A program made the translations under genes and the position numbers. This document shows, one piece after another, positions 1-12,100 of a stretch of DNA of 64,000 bases. This stretch comes from Phylloscopus collybita (Eukaryota; Chordata; Aves; Passeriformes; Phylloscopidae). The notes under the pieces are model-generated. The model had not been told where the DNA came from. It saw only the letters and a list, made by a program, of their open reading frames with translations, and searched no databases. Location: positions 20,813,001-20,877,000 of the forward strand of contig JAJNNQ010000018.1 in the NCBI GenBank assembly GCA_027886175.1, in the 5' to 3' direction. Positions within the stretch are counted from its first letter, which is position 1. The number at the start of each line of letters is the position of its first letter.

Positions 1-3000
1 GAGACCCTAGTGTGTTGCTTTGCTGTCAAAGGTTATGCTGGGGACCCCAGATTCTGAGTGGATCCAGTGCTGGCACATTTCCACCTGCAGTCTGGAACTG
101 CAAATGTCAGGCTTGTTCCATGTACCTCAAGTACTCAAGACAAAACTAAAAAGGTCTGCAAACCTCTGTATTTTGTTACTGGTCCATCATATATTGGTTG
201 AAAAGTTACGGCATAATGAAGTAACATATTGCTTGTGTATGAGAGCTTTATGTGATTGCCTTTTGCAAAATAGAGCTTGTTCAATGGGTGGTCATCAGCT
301 CCTCCAAGATAGACTGGGATTGTCTTTGCATTTATAGGGCTGGCTAAGATTTATTCTGCTTGCCAAATACCAATTTCATGAAGCATCCTGGGCTTGCAGA
401 TACATTTCTCTTATTCACACTCATTTCTTCATGAGATCAATCGTCTCATCTCAGTGGCAGTTCCACTACTGAGGGATATGTTGTATGTACTGTGGATTAA
501 AATCAGAGAGGGAGGCAGACATCTGTGGAGAGAATCAAAGTCCAGAGTACATTGAGGAAAACTGTCTTCATTTATCTTTGCCAAAGTACTTTTAAAGGAA
601 CTGCTTTTGAAAAATGTTGTGCATGTCTTCTTGTTCTTCTCATTTACTCCTTGTTCTCCTTTTGGATGAAAGATGAAGTAGCGTGATTCATTCTTCTGCA
701 GAGAATCTTTCATTCTCTTATTGATCTCTCTGCTGAAACAGGTTCAGCTTGGTTCCTTCACACACAGGCTTTTTCTTGCCTACCCAAACTGGGAGTGTAA
801 GTACTCCCGTGGCAGTAACAGTGACTAAGTCTAGGGTGTAGTCACTGTCTTGGTAACCTCTGGGCTGAGCACACCTTGCTGAGAGCACAGTTAGATGACA
901 TAGTGGTAAAAATATGTTAGTCATACCTGTGCCATGTCTTCAGGGGCAGAAACGAAGGTGCTTTGTAATGAATCATGTAGGTATGCTTACTTGCTAAGAC
1001 ATTTCCTTTATGAATATACCTGCTTGTTTAATAGAAACAAGTTCTCAGGTGGAATAAAGAGGTTTTAATCTTTTCTCGGCCACTTAGGTGAGATCTGTTC
1101 ACTGCTTGGCTTGAATTATAAACAAACAGTATTTTGGCACATGTAGCATGTGAATTCTTTGAACAGGCATAGTCTTGTCTAGATATTGTAAAAATCTTGA
1201 ACACTTCTTCCAATTATATCAGTGTTGTTTATGTTCCACCTTCTGGCCAGCTAATGGAAACACACGAACTGATCTTCAGGAGCTTTCCCATGTTTTGTAG
1301 CTCTCAAATGGGCTAACTCTTTCTTCTGTAATAGTTCTGGGACCTATTGACTACCATTGTGTTACACAAGAGAAGAACTCCACTCTTTTAAGTATGTAAA
1401 GAGAACAAAAAGTGTTTACTTCAATTTCTTTTTAGAGTAGCCATCATTACTGAAAAAAAGCCCAACAAAGCAAGCTTTGTTTAAGTGATAAGCAGTGCTT
1501 TTACTTCTAGTATGAAATGTTTTCTAGCTATGACTAGGAGAATTTTTTTCCTTTTAAAAGTAATTGACTCTAACATGTAATTCCTGCCTGATGTAAAGAT
1601 GTTTATTCAAGACACTAACAACCTGGTCCATTACTTGCATGAACTATATCTAATCTGGAGTCTACTGTTCAAATGATAAATTGGTATGAAGAGGCACACT
1701 TCAAAGCTATATATCTCTCTTTGTTGCAATGTTCTGGTGATTTTTGGATAGGCTGTATGCTTGTTCTTGACTGTAATTCTGTCAGAGTATTAGTACATTA
1801 ACTTTAAGTGTTTAAGCAGTAGATCTGGGAAAAACATTTTCTGAATATGAATATCTTCTGCACAAATGTTATTTATCAGTTTTGCGCACAGTGTGTTACA
1901 GATGCTTAGTTTTGTCTTAAGACTAGCCAGATACATTCTAATTTGTTAGGGCACTGCAAAGTACAGACTGCAGAACACATAAGCAACTTCTCTAAAACTG
2001 TAGTTGTAGCCAAGATCTGTACAAGAGAAAGGGGAGTTCACTGTACACAGACTATGAAGTGCTGAAATATTTTTTCAGTTATTGCATACTATATCTGACA
2101 AGCTGGTGGTATGGAAATGTTTTCTTTTATGAACCAGAGATTTTAACTACTCAATAAACATGACACAATAAAAACATTGAGTATTTTTAAATTAAATCAC
2201 ACAAGAAAGTTCTACATTTCAAACTAATTTTGTTATCTTGAACATTTTCTTTATTCAAGGAAGAATGAAAGGGCTCTGATTGAATTAATTAGTTTCTCCA
2301 GTTGAATAAAGATAAACAGAGAAGAGGAAAATGATTGATAGCTTCCATAGCATAGTGCAATAAGCCATAGAGCTGCAACTACTGCTCTTCTGGTAGTGTG
2401 AAACCAGTGTCTTAATGGTTAGTTCAGTCTTGTTTGTTGGGAAGGTGCTCTGTTTCTTCTCCAAGCAGCAAGGGGTGGTGTGAGTGGAGGAGACACAAGG
2501 CAAATAATTCCGGGCAATGAAGCGCTGTAAGCACAAACGCCTGAACTACAGTAGTCTTCCTTCTCATAAACACAGACTTCTGTGTAGGGAGATAATTGTT
2601 AGAAAAAGTCAAAATATCAATGGAAAAAGTCAGCAAGAACTTCTAGGGTCTTTTAAGATAGTACATAAAGGACTGTCCTTTTCAACAGTTTTCTTGCAGT
2701 ATGGGCTGCTGCAACCTAGCTGTGAGGGCTGAGTAATCATTTTCTTGTATTTCATCTTCAGTTTAATATCTGCCTGATTACATTTTAAATAAAATATAGC
2801 AGTTCTTATAGAGACTCATGGGGATAAATTAATTGAACCTAGATGAAGTGCATTGTGTTTTAAATAGATCTGGGAACTCCATTATATAATTTCTTTGTAG
2901 CTTCAGATGATTTAACTCCTTTTGACAATTAAACTTCTTTTAGGATTTATGATGAATTTGCAATAGTTAACCAGGCAACAGGCATTGTATTTAAGTAGTC

Positions 3001-3687
3001 ACTAAGCCACTGCTGGGAACAGTCTATGCAGTACTAATGTAGTATGGTTTTGGCATGCAGCTACACTAGGTTGAAGCAGGCCAGATTTACGTGGCCTAAA
3101 TTTAGACAATTGTGTTCAAAGAGATGTTGTGATTTGGCTGAGTGTTATGAATTGCAAAGTTACCTAAGGATAAATCCATTCAACATGACCTGAGAAGTCA
3201 GTCAGTTGGGAGGAGAATGAGTAAGAGGAAACCGCAGAGATCAGATCTGTGACATCAGTCTTTCATCTTGCACCTTCTCCTGCTGCTTAGTCTGAGGTGA
3301 TTTTGAAATGTCTCTTAGCTGTGCCATAAAACCTAACTTTTGTACTAACAATTCAACATGCTGGAGAACTAAATTGCTGTTAAATTTTTGCATGTGGTGT
3401 GTTCAGTAGCAAGAGTAGAGGGCACGGCATGTGTGAGCAGTCACTTCTTCTACATGCCAGAACTTGCAGAGATACTCAAAAGTCTGAGGAATGCTTACTA
3501 ATCTGTCTTGCAACCTGTTGCATGTTGGTAGTCAAGAGGCTTGGGATTTTCCAGCTGCCCTCTGTAATCTTTGCAAGAGAGGCAAGGTGAATGCCTCCTC
3601 TTCTGTCTCCAAAATCTGTTCTGAAGCTCATGGGGAAAAAAGTGTCCTGCCAGGTTGTGAGAGGACATTTCTTAATGTTACCACATC

Positions 3688-3951
3688 CTAATTGATAGCA
3701 AAGGTACCTAGGAAGCACCTGGATGTAATAACTGCTATCCTCACAGGGATTTCCTCCATGCAGAATAAGCAGGTAGTACCCTCCTGTTGACAAGAAGTCT
3801 TCTGTGCTTTGAGCTGTATACTCTTGTAATTGGTTTCCCTGCACTTTCCTACTGTATGTTTATGCTGCTGTCTGCAGCAGTAACAGGTTTGACCTTCTAC
3901 CATTAACAGCTGTGATAAAAGGAAAGCTGACAAAAACAGGCCTGGCTTCAT
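3688..3951 (-). other. Unconfirmed antisense ORF, secreted Cys-rich type (87 aa)
   Basis: An ATG-initiated 87-codon ORF lies on the strand opposite to STON2, inside its intron. What is visible: Met-Lys, then a hydrophobic run (residues 4-17) ending in VEGQ that looks like a cleavable signal peptide, followed by about 67 residues with eight cysteines, including a CYCC cluster at about residues 23-26. The start has A at position -3. I do not recognise a family. Overlapping frames here are also open, so chance is a real alternative, and no promoter or splice structure is evident. It is listed as a candidate only. Confidence 0.15.
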
Positions 3952-4190
3952 GGTTTGTACTAAACTTCAAAGTCTTTTCAAGTGCATAGATGCTACAGAA
4001 CTTTTAATTTAATCAGTTTATAGGTTTATATCCACTTCTGTGGCATTTACCTACTCACACTGTGTTCTGTGAGAGTCCTAGAAATGTGCTGGATACTGAG
4101 GTACAGAGGAACAATGTTCCACATGTAACATCGTTATAGTCAGAAATTAAAAAATTTAGAAATTAGAAAAATTAGAAGAGAACCAGAAGC

Positions 4191-4220
4191 TGTGATGTGA
4201 TGTGATGTGATGTGATGTGA
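4191..4220. repeat. (TGTGA)n microsatellite
   Basis: Six uninterrupted copies of the pentanucleotide TGTGA lie in the STON2 intron, followed by a degenerate TAGTGATG. It is a simple tandem repeat and likely polymorphic. Confidence 0.9.
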
Positions 4221-6100
4221 TAGTGATGTTTTCCCAGAGCCATGTATGAGGTTGGTGTCAAGGCTGGAAATAGGAGTCCAGTTGAATCACTTCAAAGTGA
4301 TGGCCCACTCACTTTAAATGTATTTCAGATTACACAGTCTCTCTTGGTAAGATCAGAAACGTGACAGACTGCCCAAAAAAAAATTTTGCACAGTCACAGT
4401 TATATTAACTTGGATATGGAAAAGCAGGAAAGTGACCAGATATGAATGTTATGGAAACTATGTGGAAGTATAACCTTTGTCATGGAGACATAACTGCACA
4501 GCAGCCTGGTCCTTGATTTCTTCCAGATTCTGTCTACCTGCGTTTTCTGCTTTTCTATAATTGCTTATACAGACACCACAGGTTTTGTTGCTAGCATCCT
4601 CATGACCTGGCTGATCTTTAAAGACCAAGTCTGTATACCAGTGTCTGGTGAACTTTATGTAAAGAGCCCTAGAATAGATCCAGTTATGCCAACAGAAATC
4701 TTAGCAGTGCTTCCTTTGTCAAAGGGACTGCTGTAGACTACATCAGGGAAGTCAGGACCCCTTTGGAAGGTGTGACGTTAAGGGTATGCCTTTACTACAG
4801 ACTTAAGTTCGAAGAGCTGTCTGAATTATACGTAAATTAATATATGCAGGTAACAGGAACAGTCGTGCCATAAAGCTCTGAGCTAATTTCTCTCAAGAGG
4901 CAAAATGGATGAGTACTCAGAAATTTGAAAATTCAGGCATTTGCCCAGGTCCCTTTCTGAAAGTTGTCATCTGCTTTTCTTTTTGAAAGGTACATAATAC
5001 CCTCAGATGATCTTCCTACTTCCATGGAACAGTTTTGATGACAAACACTTTGCAATATCAATGTCCTTTAGCACTTGGATGGCTGCCTTTCCCCCAGGTA
5101 CAAGTAACATGATACTACCTGATGGTTTTGGCCAAAGTAGTGGTGGTTTAGCAAAAAGAAAAATGAAAAGATGTTAAATTAAAGAGAACCAAAGCTTTCT
5201 TTCCTTGTCACAAGGAAATTGTAATTGCAGGCAGAGAAGAGGAGGTCTGCTCTAAGCCACCCAGATCTTATAAACACTGGAATTTTAGAAGTCCTAAAAG
5301 AAACAAGAAATGTTTTCCTGGAAATACCAGAAAACCTTTGCTTCAAGGTGGTACATGCTGGATGACCAAAGTCCTGGAAAGATGTGAGACAGCATAGAGA
5401 GCACATTGATGTGGACTGAGGATCAGAGCTGTCAGATTATTCTTCTTGGGTTCTTTGTTACTTTCTTACTCAGGGTGTGATTGTGGATAATAGTCAGTTG
5501 GGTTGTTGTTTCCCTGCCCCCCAAATCCGTTTGTAGCCCTGTGGCAATACTTACCAGGTAAGGAATCCACCACTGCATCATGTGGTGTGACCAGTAGCAG
5601 GGGCTACAGGCGGCACTGCACAAAGCTGGGAGTGAGACAGCAGGGTAGAGAAGAAAATCTGACAAACTGAGGCAATGGCACTTTTGTTCATATACACTCT
5701 GCGATGCATGGGTAGTCTGTAAAAGCTGTCTGTTCTTGTTATTGCTTTGTATTACTGTGGCATGAAAAACAAAAGGTATCGTTCACCTTCGTATATAATT
5801 CTCAATTGTAATAACCCTTAGAACTTGGTTGATGTGTTTTGTCCTTAGATCAAAAGGTTGGGTTGAACTTACATATTGCTGAGTATGGCAATGAGAATGA
5901 GAGGGCCAGAATATCAAGTTAGCCAAGACATTATAATGAGCTCATGGCAGCACTTCAGCTAGCATGAATATTCCCTACTTCAGATTCTAAATGGTAGCTG
6001 AAATAAAAATTCAAATTGTCTGTTATGGTTGAAGCAGAATGGAAATCAAGCTCATCTTTTTGGAGAACTGGTGGCAATTTAAATAATGACTTAAAATAGT

Positions 6101-6119
6101 TTGTTGTTGTTGTTGTTGT
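6101..6119. repeat. (GTT)n microsatellite
   Basis: A short GTT trinucleotide run of about six units in the STON2 intron. Confidence 0.8.
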
Positions 6120-7297
6120 AAATTATGCTCAAATCACAGGTGTACAGCTATACCACAGTGCTACATTTTACATTTACTTCTCACTTGTACTGAAGAACAG
6201 TGACTTGTGTAAAACATGGGATGTCTGGGAGGAGCAAAAAGCACAAATGCCAGCACTGCTGTATCATGTAGAGCAAACATGGTGCAGCTAAAGAGTTTCA
6301 TTTCATGCTGCTCATTTTTAGGAGCACTCTGATTCATTAGCTCAGAAGGAGGAAAATGGGAAGAAAATAATTAAATTTCTTAACACTGAGAATTTGTGCT
6401 TGTTTTGGAGAATACCTTATTACCACTACAACAGTCCTGGGAAGAGCTGGGACTGAAATAGTGCACTGTGATTAAGTTTTCTACAAAGTGTCTTGGCAGA
6501 GCCTGAGACTAGGAAAATAGCAGTCAAAGGTGCCCTGTCGTGAGAGAGGATGAGGACAGCTTCCACAACACAAGTAAAAACATGTTTCTCCTTATCCTAA
6601 CATATATCCCTAGATCACAGCTTCTCCAAGAGATGTTTCAGAGACATCCAAGGACTGTCAGACTCTTGCACACTGGGTACAACAGAGAGTCTCTTTACTG
6701 AACATATCCTGGGGAAAAATGACACCTGGGTACCTTCTACAGTGCTGTCACCATAACGCATATGCTTTTGTGGTAATGGCAAATACACAGACAAGTACAT
6801 GGGGACAGATTGGAGATGTGCTCTTCCTCAATGTTCATTCATCTTCCTACTGGATTATCCTCTAGAGCAAAGGGTATGGGGACAGAAGAGGGAAGAAAAT
6901 GATAACAGGAGTGAGGGAACATTCCAGGCAAATAACAGAAGATAACTGTAGAGAAGAAATGCATCCTGAAAGTTTAGAGGGGGAAGTTTTAAAAAGTCAC
7001 CATGACATTTGGTTTCTCCTTTAGGTCATTATGTTGGGATGAGATCAGTACAATCATTGCTATCATTCCTTTAATATTTCTTTCTGGATTACTACTCTGT
7101 GTTGTACTGTGTATCTGTTAATTAATTCTTGTCAGACTCCTCAGCATGTTAGCCAAGTCTTTTGACATCTTATTCTTGCCCAACACATGAATGGGCCTTC
7201 CTTGAGCGTGCAGACTCTGGGGGTTTTTTTGAGGAGAGAACTAGGTAACTTCAGAATAATTAGCTGATATGTCCTCCCCTCCCCTCTTTTTTTAAAG

Positions 7298-9133
7298 ACA
7301 ATTCCTCATCTCTCCAGGAAGATGAAGAGATAGATATGGAGGCTGTCAACTGGCAGCTGAACAACACCTCCATGAATGGCCATTCATCTACCCCAACCAC
7401 AGTTCGCTTTCCCAGCTGGGTGACTTTTGATGACAATGAAGTCAGTTTTTCACCACAGAGCCTTTCTCCCTTGAAAACAGATACCCCACCTGCAGAAACA
7501 CAGGCTCCAGATGTTAACTTTAATCTCACTACATCCTTAAAGAAAAGAGAACGCCCTAAAAGCACATTGGGAGACCTCTCCAAAATTCAAAAGCTAGATC
7601 TCTCCTCTTTAACCAAGTTGCCTTCTGTTGAAACACCACCATGGAGTGCTACTAATCCCTTTCTGGATGAATCTCTTCGAGATGTCCAGCCCTCACCCAT
7701 CAATCCGTTCAGCTCATTCTTTGAGGAGCGAGAGAGGCGTTCCAAAAGCTCGTCTGTCTCCAGTGCTCCAGGCAAAAGCGAAAGAGACTCTCTCATTATT
7801 CTCCATCAGGAGCCTGATACCATCAGTTCCCACGAGGCAAACAAAACTGTAACCCACACAGATGCTGTAGAGCAGCTCAAACAGCTCCAGATTGGAGACC
7901 CAGATCGTGTCAGCAGTCCTACCTTGCCTGATGATGACCCCATGATGCCATATGATCTGGATGCAGCTTTATCTAACGTGGCACCAGCTCAGCCAAAGGA
8001 TGGATGGCCAATGATGCTGAGGATCCCAGAGAAGAAGAACATTATGTCATCCAGGCACTGGGGACCAATATATGTCAAGCTGACCAACAGTGGATGTATA
8101 CAGCTTTTTTATGAGAAGGGACTAGAGAAGCCTTTTCGGGAACTCAAACTTGAAATCAATCATGAGATTTCAGAGCGCAAACTGCAGAACTACGATGAGA
8201 ATGGAAGGATACACAGTGTGCGGTTGGATCGCACAACATACAAGGAGAAAAAGAAGTATCAGCCTAAGCCAGCCATTGCACACACTGCAGAGAGAGAGCA
8301 AGTTATCAAGCTTGGGACTACAGATTATGAAGACTTCCTTAGCTTCATCACTGCTGTGCAAGACACACTGATGAACTTGCCAGCTTCATCAACAGATCTG
8401 AGCACAGTGGGACTGAATTATCAAGAGGAGGAAATCACTGTGGATGTCAGGGATGAGTTTCATGGCATATTGGCCAAGGGAGATAGTGTGATTCTTCAGC
8501 ACAGTGTGCTGACTCATATCTATGTTCTCAGCTTCCTTTCTGGCCTGGCAGAGTGCAGACTGGGCCTTAACGATATCCTGATCAAAGGGAATGAAATAGT
8601 TGCAAGGCAGGATATTATGCCCACTACTACCACTAAGTGGATTAAATTATACAGCTGCCGGTTCCATTCATGTGTGGATGAGGATGTGTTTAATAACTCC
8701 CGTATTATCCTGTTCAACCCCTTGGATGCGTGTCGGTTTGAACTGATGAGATTCAGGACTGTCTTTGCTGAGAAAACTTTGCCTTTTACTCTGAGGACAG
8801 CTGCCAGCATCAATGGTGCTGAGGTGGAGGTGCAGAGCTGGCTGATGATGTCCCCGGGGTTCTCTTCCAATCATGACCCTTTAACTCAGGTCCCATGTGA
8901 AAACGTGATGATCCGCTACCCTGTGCCACGTGAGTGGGTGAAGAACTTCCGCAGGGAGAGTGTCCTGGGGGAGAAATCTTTGAAAGCCAAGGTGAACAAG
9001 GGAGCCACTTTTGGATCAACCAGTTTGTCTGGTTCTGAGCCAGTAATGAGAGTAACTTTGGGAACTGCCAAATACGAGCATGCCTTTAATTCCATCGTAT
9101 GGAGGATAAACCGACTGCCTGACAAAAACTCAG
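7298..9133 (+). CDS. STON2: STON2 large coding exon
   Basis: The acceptor is TTTTTTTAAAG (AG at 7296-7297) and the donor is CAG/GTGAGT at 9134. The exon enters in phase 1 (the first two bases complete an Asp codon, then NSSSLQEDEE) and leaves in phase 1. The Met at 7336 is internal, because the frame is open and stonin-like upstream of it (DNSSSLQEDEEID precedes it). The exon covers the AP-2 and EH-domain binding motifs, the stonin homology domain and most of the mu-homology domain. Reading past the donor adds GEWHIPSLL and a stop, the expected product of intron retention. Confidence 0.96.
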
Positions 9134-12100
9134 GTGAGTGGCACATACCATCTCTGCTATGAAAAGTTATATATTTTCAAAGATAGGAAAAACTGAGTTT
9201 AAATGGTGAGAGATATAACATCGTCTGTAGTATACCAGAGGGTATAAGTTAGCTGCATGAAGTATTTGTCTGACCCTTCATTGTAATAGTTTTACGTATA
9301 CTACAAATATAGCTAATGATGAAAACAGTTTTAGGTTTTCTAGATGCAAAAATATGTGTTCTGTCTCTGCTTGGAGGTATTTGAAAGAGGAAATGGTTTA
9401 GTGGTAGGCTAGATTTGTGCTAGTTTAGTGGTTGGACTTGATGATCTTAAAGATATTTTCCAATAAATGGTTCTGTGATTGTTTGATTAGAAAACCTAGG
9501 AATCAAACATCTGTGTGCTCAGGACTGTTATTGGAAGCAGGGCTTTTTCACGTAACTTGCAAAAGCAAGATTCTATGCTATGGGACTGGATGGCAGGATC
9601 AGATAAATTGCTGTAGCTCCAGCACATGTGATATATTTTCCATGCATTACCAAGCACACTGGTCCAAAGCTATATATTTGAATGCTTATGCCACAATTAA
9701 TGCCCCTGAATTACCTGAAATGGCGATTGTAAGAGAACATAAGAAATTGCTCAACCATTAAAAAAAATAGAAATTTCCAAACACCATTTTGTGGCTGTGT
9801 TTCTGTAATCAGACAGGGAATTACAGCTTAAACCTGAAGAGAGAATAACATGAAACCCACTTTTTATTTTTATCCCAAGTCTTTGTATTTCTAGTAACAT
9901 GGTTGTAATTAAACGTTAAAACAATTTAGGCAAGTACTGCTCCCTTTGGCCATTTCTGCCAGTCATTCTATTTGCTGCCTGTCATCCATGGTGCACAATA
10001 AAGCTGGAAAACTCAAGTTTATTTTTATTTGTAGTGAATTCTACTTCTTGACCTCTCTGATCTAGAATAGCTTTTTGCAAATGAGATGGACTTTTTAGTA
10101 TTAAAGCTGTAGTAATGCATCTGGCTGACTGGGAGAGTTTCTGTATTCAGTGTTCCCTGAAGGAAAGTTCATTGTGCTACCAGACTTGGCACTCTCTATA
10201 TGTTTTTCCTGAGTCTGAGTTATAGTGTCAGCAAAACAGTGATCCAAGTGTCCTTATCTTTTGAGTCATGTTTCAGCCCAAGGACACTAGTTTGCACCAC
10301 TGGTTACGAATTTGGAGGGATATCACTGACAGAAGGGAAGGCTCCAGCTTTCCTGTAGACTGAGGTTGTAGAGAAGACAGAGCTTGGAAACCTGAGAAAA
10401 ATACAGCAATGAAAAATTAACCCCAGGCTGTTTATCAGCATGTGAGGAAAATCTCAATATGTTGTCTGCAGAAGCTCTGGGAATGAGACGCTGTAAAACT
10501 GGGCCTTCTGTGGCATCTTCTCTCCAAAGATCCCAGTGTACCATATAGGCATCACAGCTGAGGAAACAAAAGCCCTCAGACTTTAACACAATCACAGAAC
10601 ATGCCTGTAGCAAACCAGGAGAAGAGGTAAAGCTCCTGTCTCTACTGCCTCCTGCAAGGTGATCCTGCCTTACCTGTTGCTACTCTGAGGGAGATACTGA
10701 TCTGTGCCTCGTTTCCTTCTTTCCCATTGTGACTCTTTATTGTATATACACTGTGACAGGGGGAAGGAAATACATTACAGATTTGTTGCTGCTATTGGAC
10801 CCCTGCCACAGAGCATCTATCCATCAGTGTCATCATGCAAAACGCAGGGCAGTTGGTATTTGTTTACATCCTGAGAGGAAGAGAGTGTCCTCACCCCTCC
10901 GGTCAGATCAGATGTAATTTCAGGGAAAGGAAGAGCCTTGGAAGCACTGTCTTGGCCAAGACACATGAGGTATGTGAGAGGGAGGGAATCCCAAAGTGAT
11001 GACAGGGCAGGCCAAGTGTAGTTTAAATCTGACCTTGCCCTTCAGGGACTATTTCTGTTTATTGGTGGTACTTCATCCCATGGTTCTCCTTTCTCAAAGT
11101 ATATGGCAAACAAAGAGGTATGTAAGTGGTACTCAGAGGCATTCATTCTCACTCCTCCTTAGATTTGCCTGATGGACAACATACACTTTTGTCCAAGTGA
11201 TATTCATGTGGGATCTCACTGTCAGCCTTGTGCATGTTTGGCTGTATCCAGCCCTATCCACAAGTCATATAATTATCCAACTTCATGTATTTGCAAAGTT
11301 ATCATAAATGATGCAATTCTCAAGCACTAAACATAAAACTACTCCACTGACTCACACTTTATGCTCTTTTACTGTCATACCTGTAACTCACTGTAAGAGC
11401 ACTCTGGGTCTTTTGTAAATATCTGGCCTGGTAATGAACTGCTTTGATGCCTGGGACTCCAGAGCAGGAGAGAAGTAGTGGCATCACACTGGAGCTGAGG
11501 AAAGTGCTGCAGGTGGCCACAGCCTGGAGCTCCACCTGCTTCCAGAGACCACACAATGGGTCCACACCACTTGGGGCATATGCATTGCATGGGTGCTTCA
11601 GCACATGTGCCTGTCTGCCGGACATGCTCACAGGAGTGCATATGTAGGTACACATTTGGGGACTTTTTGTTCATCCACAGTGTGTACTCTGGCACACAGT
11701 GCCTTGCAAACACAATCCCAGAACTCCAGAGGTCTCCAGATAGCCAGCTGGACTTCCTGTGCTTCACTCCATTCCCTGAACGTGGACTGGTGCAGTCTCT
11801 GTGTAGAGCTGAGGGCCATGACCCTCAGCCCTGCCATCCACAGGAGAGCGTGTCCCTACTGAAGCTCACTGCTTGTATGCAGGTTGTAGCATCCTAAGAA
11901 CCCAGATTGTTGAGAATTATTTCAGCAGCTTTGCACTCTTATCTAAATTTTTTCTTTCTGTGCTTTCTAATGGAATGGGGCCCTTTGCACTCTAAGTCTA
12001 GGAGACAGTGTTATCAACACTGTTTGTATTATTTTGTAGCCAAATTATCTGCTTATGACTGAACATTGAAAAGCATGTGACACATGAAGGACAATGCATA

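Larger units (their letters stand above)
1..7297 (+). other. STON2: Intron of STON2 (3' part), no exon recognised
   Basis: AT-rich non-coding DNA upstream of the large STON2 exon. It ends in a pyrimidine-rich tract and an AAG acceptor at 7295-7297. I looked for the N-terminal part of stonin-2 (an acidic, serine-rich region of roughly 200 residues in mammals) and saw no stretch that reads like it, so those exons probably lie before the window. It holds a pentanucleotide repeat near 4191, a GTT repeat near 6101 and one antisense cysteine-rich ORF (listed separately). Otherwise I see nothing I can name. Confidence 0.75.

Noticed and set aside
3476..3844. 122-codon open frame on the - strand in the STON2 intron
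   Set aside because: No recognisable domain, no splice context; it overlaps another frame on the same strand, and frames of this size occur by chance elsewhere in the window.
7260..9146. Several open frames on either strand overlapping the large STON2 exon
   Set aside because: They are shadows of the stonin-2 coding frame, whose domains, splice sites and conservation fix the true frame.
11359..11897. Cluster of overlapping 60-130 codon frames on both strands
   Set aside because: Frames are open on both strands at once, which reflects locally higher GC content. No protein family, start context or splice site supports a gene.
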